This document shows positions 35,007 to 43,445 of a DNA stretch of 64,000 nt, piece by piece. Source of the DNA: Lysobacter_L cavernae. GTDB lineage: Bacteria > Pseudomonadota > Gammaproteobacteria > Xanthomonadales > Xanthomonadaceae. Positions within the stretch are counted from its first letter, which is position 1, and each line of letters starts with the position of its first letter. Below the pieces are notes generated by a model that did no database searches, was not told where the DNA came from, and worked only from the letters and a program-made list of their open reading frames with translations. Position numbers and translations under genes: made by a program. The stretch lies in NCBI RefSeq assembly GCF_042648505.1, contig NZ_JBHRXK010000002.1, positions 248,001 through 312,000 of the forward strand. Direction: 5' to 3'.

Positions 35007-35786
35007 ATGACCTCGCGCCTGTCCCTCCTTCCGGTGGCCCTGACCGCCCTCCTCGCCCTGTCCGCGTGCAGCTCGCCGCAGGCGCCGGCCCCGGCCGAAA
35101 CCGCCGCGCCGACCGCGCCGGCGACCACCGAGGCCGCACCGGCGGCGGCACCGACGACCACCACCGAAGCCGCGCCGGCCGCGGCCGCCGCAGCGACGCC
35201 GCCGAGCGGCCCGGCTCCGGTCGCCGGCACCGACTACGTCGAAATCGCCGGCGGCCAGCCCTACGAGCCCGGCAACGGCAAGATCGAGGTGGTCGAGGTG
35301 TTCGGCTACACCTGCCCGCACTGCGCCACCTTCGATCCGCTGATCCAGGCCTGGAAGACCAAGCAGCCGGCCGACGTGAAGTTCGTGGCCCTGGCTGCGC
35401 CGTTCGGCGGCTACTGGGAGCCCTACGCCAAGGCGTTCTACACCGCGCAGGCGATGGGCGTGCTCGACCAGAGCCATGCGGCGATGTTCAACGCGATCCA
35501 CGTCGAGCGCTCGATGCCGGTGCAACCGCTGCCGACCAACGACCAGATCGCCGGCTTCTACGCCCAGTACGGCGCCGACCCGAAGCAGTTCGCCAGCACC
35601 ATGGCCAGCTTCGCGATCGCCGCCAAGATGAAGCGCGCCGGGCAGTTCATCACCCGCAGCGGCGTCGACAGCACGCCCAACCTCGTCGTCAACGGCAAGT
35701 ACAAGGTCATCGGCAAGAACTTCGAGGACACCCTGCGCATCACCGACCACCTGGTCGCGCAGGAACGGGCCAAGGCGGGCGGCTGA
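35007..35786 (+). CDS. Lipoprotein DsbA paralogue
   Basis: A 259-residue envelope oxidoreductase. It has a lipoprotein signal (LTALLALSACSS, acylated Cys21), a long Ala/Pro/Thr linker to about residue 70, then a DsbA domain with VFGYTCPHCATF (Cys103, Cys106) and VDSTPNLVVNG cis-proline loop. GCGGAGAATC precedes ATG 35007. The domain closely resembles the preceding soluble copy, so the pair arose by duplication. The linker and lipid would hold this copy near a membrane. A substrate division between the two is inference. Confidence 0.88.
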   Translation: MTSRLSLLPVALTALLALSACSSPQAPAPAETAAPTAPATTEAAPAAAPTTTTEAAPAAAAAATPPSGPAPVAGTDYVEIAGGQPYEPGNGKIEVVEVFGYTCPHCATFDPLIQAWKTKQPADVKFVALAAPFGGYWEPYAKAFYTAQAMGVLDQSHAAMFNAIHVERSMPVQPLPTNDQIAGFYAQYGADPKQFASTMASFAIAAKMKRAGQFITRSGVDSTPNLVVNGKYKVIGKNFEDTLRITDHLVAQERAKAGG

Positions 35787-35805
35787 TCGCAACCGTCGCG
35801 CCCGC

Positions 35806-36564
35806 ATGACCATGCGCCGGCTCCGTCTGCTCAGTGCCAACATCCAGGCGGGGTCCAGCACGCGCGGCTACCACGACTACGTCGCGCGCAGCTGGTCGCA
35901 CGTGCTGCCGGCGGGCAACAAGCGCGGCAGCCTCGACACCATCGCGCAGCTGGCCGGCGCGCACGACATCGTCGGCCTCAACGAGAGCGACCCGGGCAGC
36001 CTGCGCTCGGGCTTCACCAACCAGACCCACTACCTCGCCCAGCGCGGTGGCTTCGACTACTGGAGCCACCAGCCCAACCGCCGCGTCGGCGGCGTCGCCT
36101 CCAGCGCCAACGGCCTGCTGAGCCGGCTGGAGCCGCGCGAGGTCAGTGACCACTCGCTGCCCGGCCGCATCTCCGGCCGTGGCGTGCTGGTCGCGCGTTT
36201 CGGCGACGGCGACGACGCGCTGACCATCGCCGTCGCCCACCTGTCGCTGGGCGCCACCTCGCGCGCCTCGCAGCTGAGCTTCATCGCCGAGCTGCTGCAC
36301 GACCACCCTCACGCGGTGCTGATGGGCGACTTCAACTGCTCGATCGACCGCCCCGAGATGCAGGAGCTGTTCCGCCGCACCCGCCTGCAGCCGCCGGACG
36401 GCAACGTGCCGACGTTCCCGAGCTGGCGCCCGCAGCGCGCGATCGACCACATCCTGGTCGGCGACGGCCTCAAGTACTCCGGCGCCAAGGCGCTACCGGC
36501 CGCGCAGTCGGACCACCTGGCGCTGTCGCTCGACCTCGACGTGCCGGATCACGCGCTGCGCTGA
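35806..36564 (+). CDS. Endonuclease/exonuclease/phosphatase (EEP) family hydrolase
   Basis: A 252-residue metal-dependent hydrolase without signal peptide. EEP catalytic residues are all seen: Asn12 (LLSANIQ), Glu60 (GLNESD), His145 (VAHLSLG), Asp175/Asn177 (MGDFNCS), Asp214-His215 (AIDHILVG) and Asp236-His237 (QSDHLALS). The family includes nucleases, sphingomyelinases and phosphoinositide phosphatases, so the substrate is open. It begins 19 bases after the second dsbA gene, so the two may be co-transcribed. Its last 16 bases overlap the end of the convergent cobA gene. Confidence 0.82.
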   Translation: MTMRRLRLLSANIQAGSSTRGYHDYVARSWSHVLPAGNKRGSLDTIAQLAGAHDIVGLNESDPGSLRSGFTNQTHYLAQRGGFDYWSHQPNRRVGGVASSANGLLSRLEPREVSDHSLPGRISGRGVLVARFGDGDDALTIAVAHLSLGATSRASQLSFIAELLHDHPHAVLMGDFNCSIDRPEMQELFRRTRLQPPDGNVPTFPSWRPQRAIDHILVGDGLKYSGAKALPAAQSDHLALSLDLDVPDHALR

Positions 36565-37343
36565 GGCGCGTCGCAGGCCGGGGTCGATGCGTCCACCGGG
36601 TTGCTGGCCTGCGCCAGCGCAGCGCCGACCAGGATCACGCCCGGGCTTGCCAGCCGCAGCGCGCGCGCATCGGCCGTCAGGCGGCCGAGCGTGGTCAGCA
36701 GGCGGGCCTCGTCGGGCTGGCTGGCCGACTGCACCACCGCCGCCGGCGTGTGCGCCGGCAACTGGCGCAGCAGCCCGGCCGCCAGCGATTCGATCCGGCG
36801 CATGCCCATGTAGATCGCCAGCGTGGTGCCGGTGGCGGCCAGTGCGGCCCAGTCGGGTTCGCCGTGGTCGTGGGTGTGGGCGGTGACGAAGGTGATTCCG
36901 TGGCAGTGGTCGCGGTGGGTGAGCGACACGCCCAGGCCGGCGGCGGCGGCGAAACCGGCGCTGATGCCGTTGACGATGCGCACCTCGATGCCGGATGCGC
37001 GCAGGAAGGCGATCTCCTCGCCGGCGCGGCCGAACAGCAGCGCCTCGCCGCCCTTCACCCGCACCACGCGTTCCCCCTGCAGCGCGTAGCGGCGCATCAG
37101 CCGGCAGATGAAGTCCTGCGGCGTGGAACGGCAGCCGCCGCGCTTGCCGACGCGGATCACCCGCGCCTGCGGCGCCAGCGTCGCGATCTCGGGATTGACC
37201 AGTTCGTCGAGCAGCAGCACCTGCGCACCCGCCAATGCCTTGACGGCCTTGATCGTCAGCAACTCCAGGTCGCCGGGGCCGGCCGACAGCAGCACGACTT
37301 CGGGCTTGTCGCCGCGCGGGGACCGGGTGGTTTCGTCGTGCAT
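36549..37343 (-). CDS. cobA: Uroporphyrinogen-III C-methyltransferase (SUMT)
   Basis: A 264-residue enzyme using SAM to make precorrin-2, precursor of the siroheme in NirB. Motifs are LLSAGPGDLELLT near the N-terminus and RVKGGEALLFGRAGEE, corresponding to the family's GxGPGD and RLKGGDPFVFGRGGEE. The start at 37343 has AGGAGG seven bases upstream; a start 24 bases earlier lacks one. It is the last gene of the nitrate operon, 33 bases after nasA. The divergent cysG gene (46802) has lost most of its own methyltransferase domain, so this gene should supply that activity. It overlaps the convergent EEP gene by 16 bases. Confidence 0.9.
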   Translation of the reverse strand: MHDETTRSPRGDKPEVVLLSAGPGDLELLTIKAVKALAGAQVLLLDELVNPEIATLAPQARVIRVGKRGGCRSTPQDFICRLMRRYALQGERVVRVKGGEALLFGRAGEEIAFLRASGIEVRIVNGISAGFAAAAGLGVSLTHRDHCHGITFVTAHTHDHGEPDWAALAATGTTLAIYMGMRRIESLAAGLLRQLPAHTPAAVVQSASQPDEARLLTTLGRLTADARALRLASPGVILVGAALAQASNPVDASTPACDAPQRSA

Positions 37344-37376
37344 GTGGCCTCCTGTGATTGGTGTCATCGACGCGCG

Positions 37377-40154
37377 TCACGCCCGCTGCGGCTGTCGACA
37401 CAACTGCGCCAGCTGCGGCAGGCACGAGCCGCAGACCGTGCCGCAGCCCAGACGTTGCTTGAGCGCGGCGACGTCGGCGCCTTGCACGACCTGTGCGCGG
37501 ATGGCCGACTCGGTCACCTGCAGGCAGGTGCACACCACCGCGTCGCGTGCACCGCCGCCGGCATGGGCGAACACCGCCAGCCGCGAGCCGCTCCACAGCT
37601 GCGCGGACAACGCGGTGTCGAGCAGCGATTCGCTGGTCGGATTGCGCTGCGTATCGGTCAGCAGCAGGCCGTCGATGCGGCTGTCTCCACCCTCGCCGCG
37701 CCAGGCCACGCGCTTGAGCAGACCGCGGCGGGCGTCGCGGTATTCGAGCGTGTCGGCACCCGGCTGCAGCGCCAGCGCGTCGGTCAGGGCCGCCAGCCAG
37801 TCGGCGGACCGCGCGGTGTCGGCGGCGGCACGCAGCACCAGCCAGGCGCTTGCTCGCTCGTCTGCGCCGGGCTCGGCCTGCAGCGAAACCGCCGCGTAGT
37901 CGCAATCCTTCAACAGCGGCTGCACCGCGGCCCGCAGCGCCAGCGGGTCGCCGCGCCGCGCCGCCAGCAGGTGCCAGCCAAACGCGGCCTTCTCCACGCG
38001 TACCGCGGCGTGCTTGAGTTCGGGTTGCAACGAGCGCGCATCGAACGCCGGTTGGCTGACCTCGTTGATGCCGCCGCTGGACAGGTGCTGCCCACTCCAG
38101 TGCATCGCCGCGAACACGGTGCCGGAGCCGACCTCATCCGACAGCTCCAGCGGCAGCACCAGCTCGCCGCGCTTGCTGGCGATGCGCACCAGCTCGCCGG
38201 CGCGCAGGCCACGACGGGCGGCGTCACCGGGGTTCATGCGCAGCCCGGGCTCCGGGCTGTGCGCGAACAACCCGGGCACGCGCCCGGTGCGCGACATCCC
38301 GTGCCACTGGTCGCGCAGGCGGCCGGTGAGCAGGCGCAGCGGATAGCGCGCTGATACAGGCTCGGCCACCGGCTTGTAGGGCGTGACGTGGAAGCGCGCG
38401 CGGCCGTTGGCGGTGGCGAACACGCCGTCCTCGTAGCGGCGCGGCTGCCCACCTTGCGCGCCAGCCGGGAACGGCCACTGCTGCGGTCCCTGCGACTCCA
38501 GCACTGCGTAGTCGAGCCCGCCGATGTCGAGATCACGGCCGACGGTGAGGCGGCGGTGCTCGTCGAAGATCGCCGCGGTGCCGTCGAAATCGAACAGCGG
38601 CGCCGCGCCCGGCGACGCCAGGCGCGCCTCGATACGGCGCGCGACCTCGTTGGCGATCCACCAGTCCGGCTGCGCCTGTCCCGGTGCCGGCACCGCGCGT
38701 CGCACGCGCGAGATGCGCCGTTCGGAATTGGTCACCGTGCCTTCCTTCTCGCCCCAACTCGCCGCCGGCAGCAGCACGTCGGCGTACGGCACGGTGTCGG
38801 TGTCGGCGAAGGCCTCCTGCACGACCACGTACTGCGCGCGCTGCAGCGCCTCGCGCACGCGGCCGATGTCGGGCATGGAGTGCACGGGGTTGGTGCAGGC
38901 GATCCACACCGCCTTGACCTTGCCGCTGCGCACGGCCTCGAACAGTTCCACCGCCGCCAGCCCCGGCTTCGCCGAGAGACTGTGCGCGGGCAGACTCCAC
39001 AACGCTTCCACTTCGGCACGATGCTGCGCGTCGCCGATCTCGCGGTGCGCGGCCAGCATCGTCGCCATGCCACCGACCTCGCGCCCGCCCATCGCGTTGG
39101 GCTGGCCGGTGAGCGAGAACGGGCCGGCGCCCGGTCTGCCGATCTGGCCGGTGGCCAGGTGCAGGTGGATCAGCGCGAGATTCTTGTCGGTTCCGTGTGC
39201 GGACTGGTTCAGCCCCATGCAGTACAGCGACAGCGCCGCCGGGCTGCGGCCGAACCATTCGGCCGCCTGCACCAGGTCGGCCACGGCGATGCCGCACAGT
39301 TCCGCCGCCATCCGCGGCGTGTAGTCGCGCAGCAGCTGCTTGAGTCCGGCAAAGCCTTCGGTGTGCGCCTTGATGTACTCGCTGTCGACCAGGCCTTCCC
39401 AGACCAGGTGGTGCAGCATGCCGTTGAACAGCGCCACGTCGGTGCCGGGCTGGATCGCCAGGTGCAGGTCGGCGACAGCGGCCGTGTCGGTGCGGCGCGG
39501 ATCGATCACGATCCAGCGCACGTCGGGGTCGCGCTCGCGGGCTTCTTCCAGGCGGCGGAACAGCACCGGGTGCGCGTACGCCGCGTTGCTGCCGGCAAAC
39601 AGCACCGTCTTGGCCAGCTCCAGGTCCTCGTAGCAGGTCGGCGGGCCGTCGGCGCCGAGCGCGAGCTTGTAGCCGGTCACCGCGCTGGACATGCACAGGC
39701 GCGAGTTGGTGTCGATGTTGTTGGTGCCGAGCAGGCCCTTGGCCAGCTTGTTGAAGACGTAGTAGTCCTCGGTCAGCAGTTGTCCGGAGATATAGAACGC
39801 CACCGCGTCCGGGCCGTGCTGCTGGACGATATCGGCCAGGCGGTCGGCGACGGTGTCGAGCGCGACCGCCCAGTCGACGCGATGGCGCGCTTCATGGCGC
39901 TGGTGGCGCAGTTCCGGCATGAGCACGCGGCCGTGCGGGCTGCGCGCGGTCTGCGGCAGGTTGCGGCCCTTGCTGCACAGGCGGCCGAAGTTGGCCGGAT
40001 GTTCCTTGTCGCCTTCGATGCCGATGATGCGGGCGTTGCCATCGGCGTCGTGCTCGGCCTCGATCACCACGCCGCAGCCGACGCCGCAGTAGCAGCAGGT
40101 CGAGCGGGTGAAGCTGCGCTCGCGCTGCACCATCGACACGCCGGCGCCGTCCAT
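37377..40154 (-). CDS. nasA: Assimilatory nitrate reductase catalytic subunit
   Basis: A 925-residue cytoplasmic molybdoenzyme reducing nitrate to nitrite. The N-terminal iron-sulfur motif is CCYCGVGCGVV (Cys20, 23, 27) with the later LCSKG. NSRLCMSSAV contains the Cys expected to ligate molybdenum. Molybdopterin domains follow (GPFSLTGQPNAMGGREVGG, YADVLLPAASWGEKEGT). A C-terminal BFD-like [2Fe-2S] domain (VVCTCLQV..CGTVCGSCLPQL) is present, as in NasA/NasC of Klebsiella-type enzymes. Its ATG overlaps the nirD stop (TGATG), so translation is likely coupled. It forms the operon with nirB, nirD and cobA. No separate electron-transfer subunit is seen, consistent with the built-in BFD domain. 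Confidence 0.93.
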   Translation of the reverse strand: MDGAGVSMVQRERSFTRSTCCYCGVGCGVVIEAEHDADGNARIIGIEGDKEHPANFGRLCSKGRNLPQTARSPHGRVLMPELRHQRHEARHRVDWAVALDTVADRLADIVQQHGPDAVAFYISGQLLTEDYYVFNKLAKGLLGTNNIDTNSRLCMSSAVTGYKLALGADGPPTCYEDLELAKTVLFAGSNAAYAHPVLFRRLEEARERDPDVRWIVIDPRRTDTAAVADLHLAIQPGTDVALFNGMLHHLVWEGLVDSEYIKAHTEGFAGLKQLLRDYTPRMAAELCGIAVADLVQAAEWFGRSPAALSLYCMGLNQSAHGTDKNLALIHLHLATGQIGRPGAGPFSLTGQPNAMGGREVGGMATMLAAHREIGDAQHRAEVEALWSLPAHSLSAKPGLAAVELFEAVRSGKVKAVWIACTNPVHSMPDIGRVREALQRAQYVVVQEAFADTDTVPYADVLLPAASWGEKEGTVTNSERRISRVRRAVPAPGQAQPDWWIANEVARRIEARLASPGAAPLFDFDGTAAIFDEHRRLTVGRDLDIGGLDYAVLESQGPQQWPFPAGAQGGQPRRYEDGVFATANGRARFHVTPYKPVAEPVSARYPLRLLTGRLRDQWHGMSRTGRVPGLFAHSPEPGLRMNPGDAARRGLRAGELVRIASKRGELVLPLELSDEVGSGTVFAAMHWSGQHLSSGGINEVSQPAFDARSLQPELKHAAVRVEKAAFGWHLLAARRGDPLALRAAVQPLLKDCDYAAVSLQAEPGADERASAWLVLRAAADTARSADWLAALTDALALQPGADTLEYRDARRGLLKRVAWRGEGGDSRIDGLLLTDTQRNPTSESLLDTALSAQLWSGSRLAVFAHAGGGARDAVVCTCLQVTESAIRAQVVQGADVAALKQRLGCGTVCGSCLPQLAQLCRQPQRA

Positions 40155-40519
40155 CAGCCATCGCCTCCGTTCGATGGCACCGCCGGCAGCGCCAGCCACA
40201 CCTCGCCGTCGTCCACGCGCACCGGGTAGGTGCGCGCGCAGCCGACGTCGGGCGCGCAGGCCTCGCCGTTGGCCAGAGCGATGTTCCAGCCGTGCAGCGG
40301 GCAGGTCACGCTCTCGCCGGCGACGATGCCCTGCGACAGCGGCCCGCCCTTGTGCGGGCAACGGTCGAGCAGCGCGTGCACGTTGCCGCTGGCGGTGCGG
40401 AACAGCGCGATGTCGTCCGCTCCGTCGCGCCGGATCACCCGCGCGCCGAGCGCAGGGATGTCGTCGAGTTGGCAGATGCGGACCCAGGTAGCGGCCTGTG
40501 GTTCGAGGATTGCCGCCAT
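40154..40519 (-). CDS. nirD: Nitrite reductase small subunit (Rieske type)
   Basis: A 121-residue partner of NirB. Both Rieske cluster motifs are intact: CPHKGGPL and CPLHGWNI. This places it with Rieske-bearing NirD proteins rather than the cluster-free E. coli form. The start ATG 40519 (MAAILEPQAATWVRI) lies two bases after the nirB stop, and its own stop overlaps the nasA start. It should pass electrons or stabilise NirB during reduction of nitrite to ammonium. Confidence 0.9.
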   Translation of the reverse strand: MAAILEPQAATWVRICQLDDIPALGARVIRRDGADDIALFRTASGNVHALLDRCPHKGGPLSQGIVAGESVTCPLHGWNIALANGEACAPDVGCARTYPVRVDDGEVWLALPAVPSNGGDG

Positions 40520-40521
40520 GC

Positions 40522-42975
40522 CTAACCCTCCGCCTCGACCAGCTGCGCCGGAATGCGCAGCGGCTGGTACTCGCGCGCCTGCGTGCCGGCGATGCGCGCC
40601 GCCCACGGGTCGGGCAGGCCTTCCAGCGCGTACAGCAGGCGCTCGAACAGCGCGCGGCGGTTGGCCGCGTCATCGACGACCTGCTGGCGGATGTAGTCCA
40701 TGCCGACGCGCTCGATGTAGTGCACGGTGCGGTCGAGGTAGTACGCCTCCTCGCGGTACAGCTGCAGGAACGCGCCGGTGTACTCGCGCACCTCGTCGCC
40801 GCTCTTGACCTTGACCAGGAACTGGGCGACCTCGGTCTTGATGCCGCCGTTGCCGCCGATATGGATTTCCCAGCCCGAATCCACCGCGATGATGCCCACG
40901 TCCTTGATGCCGGACTCGGCGCAGTTGCGCGGGCAACCGCTCACCGCCAGCTTGACCTTGTGCGGGCTCCACATGTTGGCCAGCATCGTTTCCAGGTCGA
41001 TGCCCATCTGCGTGCTGTTCTGCGTGCCGAAGCGGCAGAACTCGCTGCCGACGCAGGTCTTCACCGTGCGGATCGACTTCCCGTAAGCGTGGCCGGACTT
41101 CATGCCCAGGTCGCGCCACACCTCGACCAGATCCTCCTTCTTCACCCCGAGCAGGTCGATGCGCTGGCCGCCGGTGACCTTGACCATCGGGATCGCGTAC
41201 TTGTCGGCGACATCGGCGATGCGGCGCAGCTCGCCGGCATTGGTCACGCCGCCCTTCATCTGCGGTATCACCGAGTAGGTGCCGTCCTTCTGGATGTTGG
41301 CGTGGGCGCGCTCGTTGATGAAGCGGCTCTGCGGGTCGTCCACCGCGTCGCGCGGCCAGGTCGAGATCAGGTAGTAGTTGATCGCCGGCCGGCAGGTCGC
41401 GCAGCCGTTGGGCGTGCGCCATTCCATGAAGTCGTACACCGCACGATGGGTGAACAGCCGGTGTTCGCGGACGGTCTTGCGCACGTCGGCGTGCGTGTGC
41501 GCCGTGCAGCCGCACACCGCTTTCGTCTTCGGCGTCTCCTGGAAATTGGAACCCAGGCAGTTCATCAGGAGCTGCTCGACCAGGCCGGTGCACGAGCCGC
41601 AGGAACTGGCCGCCTTGGTGTGCTTCTTGACCTCGTCGACGGTGAACAGGCCCTGCTCGTTGATCGCCTTGACGATCGTGCCCTTGCACACGCCGTTGCA
41701 GCCGCAGACCTCGTCGCCGTCGGCCATGGTGCTGGCGCGGTCCTGGCCGGCGGTGCCGGCATCGCCCAGCGACTTCTCGCCGAACACCAGCTGGTCGCGG
41801 CGCTCGTCGACCGGGCTGGCGTCCTTGATCAGCTTGAAGTACCAGCCGCCATCGCCGGTGTCGCCGTACAGGCAGGCGCCGACCAGCCGGTCGTCCTTGA
41901 GCACCAGCTTCTTGTAGACGCCGCCGGCCGGGTCGGACAGCACGATCTCCTCGGTGCCGTCGCCACCCATGAAGTTGCCGGCCGAGAACAGGTCGATGCC
42001 GGTGACCTTGAGCTTGGTCGACGCCACCGAGCCCTTGTAGATGCCGATGCCGAACGTCGCCAGGTGGTTGGCGCAGACCTTGGCCTGCTCGAACAGCGGT
42101 GCGACCAGGCCGTAGGCGATGCCGCGATGGCTGGCGCACTCGCCGACCGCGTACACGCGCGGGTCGAAGGTCTGCAGCGTGTCGTTGACGACGACGCCGC
42201 GGTTGCAGTGGATGCCGGACGCCTGCGCCAGGGCGATGTTGGGGCGGATGCCGGCCGCCATCACCACCAGGTCGGCGGCGACCTCCTCGCCATCGGAGAA
42301 GCGCACCGCCGCCACCTCGCCGTGCTCGTTGCCGACGATTTCGGTGGTGGAGGTGTTGAGGCGGAAGGTCAGGCCGCGCTCGACCAGCGACTTCTCCAGC
42401 AACTGCCCCGCGGTCGGGTCGAGCTGGCGCTCCAGCAGCCAGCCGGCCAGGTGCACCACGGTCACGTCCATGCCGCGCAGCTTCAGGCCGTTGGCCGCTT
42501 CCAGGCCGAGCAGGCCGCCGCCGATCACCACCGCATGCTGCTTCACCTGGGCGGTGTCGATCATGGTTTGCGTGTCGTGGATGTCGCGGTAGCCGATCAC
42601 GCCCTTCAGCTCCTTGCCCGGCACCGGCAGGATGATCGGCAGCGAACCGGTCGCGAGCAGCAGGCGGTCGTACTGCGCCTGCGTGCCGTCGGCGGCGATC
42701 ACGCGCCGGTGCACGCGGTCGATCCGCGTGACCTCCTTGCCCAGGTGCAGGGTGATGCCGTGCTCGGCGTACCACGGCAACGGATTGAGCACGATGTCGT
42801 CGAAGGCCTGCTCGCCGGCCAGCACCGGCGACAGCAGGATGCGGTTGTAGTTGGGATGCGGCTCGGCGCCGAACACGGTGATGTCGTACATCCCCGGCAC
42901 CAGCTTGAGCAGCTCCTCCAGCGTGCGGATGCCGGCCATGCCGTTTCCGATCACGACGAGTCTGGGCTTCTTCAT
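40522..42975 (-). CDS. nirB: NADH-dependent nitrite reductase large subunit
   Basis: An 817-residue cytoplasmic siroheme enzyme reducing nitrite to ammonium. An N-terminal FAD/NAD module (LVVIGNGMAGIRTLEEL, VIGGGLLGLEAANGL) is followed by a BFD-like [2Fe-2S] domain (CGCNGVCKG, CGSCTGLVEQ) and a second Cys-rich segment (CGCTAH, CATCRPAIN). The siroheme/[4Fe-4S] ligands lie in CVGSEFCRFGT and GCPRNCAES. Length and order match NirB. It is third in the operon after the transporter and a GNAT gene and directly precedes nirD. Confidence 0.95.
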   Translation of the reverse strand: MKKPRLVVIGNGMAGIRTLEELLKLVPGMYDITVFGAEPHPNYNRILLSPVLAGEQAFDDIVLNPLPWYAEHGITLHLGKEVTRIDRVHRRVIAADGTQAQYDRLLLATGSLPIILPVPGKELKGVIGYRDIHDTQTMIDTAQVKQHAVVIGGGLLGLEAANGLKLRGMDVTVVHLAGWLLERQLDPTAGQLLEKSLVERGLTFRLNTSTTEIVGNEHGEVAAVRFSDGEEVAADLVVMAAGIRPNIALAQASGIHCNRGVVVNDTLQTFDPRVYAVGECASHRGIAYGLVAPLFEQAKVCANHLATFGIGIYKGSVASTKLKVTGIDLFSAGNFMGGDGTEEIVLSDPAGGVYKKLVLKDDRLVGACLYGDTGDGGWYFKLIKDASPVDERRDQLVFGEKSLGDAGTAGQDRASTMADGDEVCGCNGVCKGTIVKAINEQGLFTVDEVKKHTKAASSCGSCTGLVEQLLMNCLGSNFQETPKTKAVCGCTAHTHADVRKTVREHRLFTHRAVYDFMEWRTPNGCATCRPAINYYLISTWPRDAVDDPQSRFINERAHANIQKDGTYSVIPQMKGGVTNAGELRRIADVADKYAIPMVKVTGGQRIDLLGVKKEDLVEVWRDLGMKSGHAYGKSIRTVKTCVGSEFCRFGTQNSTQMGIDLETMLANMWSPHKVKLAVSGCPRNCAESGIKDVGIIAVDSGWEIHIGGNGGIKTEVAQFLVKVKSGDEVREYTGAFLQLYREEAYYLDRTVHYIERVGMDYIRQQVVDDAANRRALFERLLYALEGLPDPWAARIAGTQAREYQPLRIPAQLVEAEG

Positions 42976-42988
42976 GTTTGCGTCCTTC

Positions 42989-43444
42989 TCACAGCATCCG
43001 GGTCATGAACACGCTGTACGGGTCGGCGGCGTACTGCGCGAACGGCCCGCAGGCATGGAAGCCAAAGCGTGCGTACAAGGCGCGTGCCGCGCCGAATTCC
43101 GGCTGCGACCCGGTCTCCAGACTCAGCCGCCGGTAGCCACGCCGCTGCGCCTGCTCCAGCAGGTGGCCCATCAGCGCCGAAGCCACGCCGCGGCGCTGGT
43201 GCCGCGCCGAGGTGCGCATCGACTTGATCTCGGCGTGGTCAGCACCGAGTTGCTTGAGCGCGACGCAGCCGAGCAGTTCGTCACCGTCGCGGGCGCTCCA
43301 GAACGTCACCTCCGGTGCGCGCAGCGCATCGAGGTCGAGCGCATGCACACTCTCCGGCGGCGAGATGCGGTGCATCTCGTCGAGATGCGCGCGCAGCAGC
43401 GCGGCGATCTCGGGGCCGGTCAGCGGGTCGACGACGATCTGCAT
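42989..43444 (-). CDS. GNAT-family N-acetyltransferase within the nitrate operon
   Basis: A 151-residue soluble acetyltransferase. The acetyl-CoA motif A is HQRRGVASALMGHLLEQAQ (Q/RxxGxG/A type), preceded by AEIKSMRTSA and followed by ETGSQPEFGAARALYARFGF. The start at 43444 is one base past the transporter stop, and 13 bases separate its stop from nirB, so it is co-transcribed with the nitrate genes. The substrate is unknown. Its place in a nitrogen operon suggests an amine or amino-acid substrate, but this is inference. Confidence 0.8.
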   Translation of the reverse strand: MQIVVDPLTGPEIAALLRAHLDEMHRISPPESVHALDLDALRAPEVTFWSARDGDELLGCVALKQLGADHAEIKSMRTSARHQRRGVASALMGHLLEQAQRRGYRRLSLETGSQPEFGAARALYARFGFHACGPFAQYAADPYSVFMTRML

Positions 43445-43445
43445 G

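Noticed and set aside
38388..40229. Long plus-strand frame opposite nasA
   Set aside because: Shadow of the nitrate reductase gene with the same low-complexity character and no conserved motif.
37377..40673. Extended nitrate reductase starting upstream of 40154
   Set aside because: The extension overlaps nirD and part of nirB in another frame. The iron-sulfur motif begins just after the start at 40154, and the TGATG junction supports that start.
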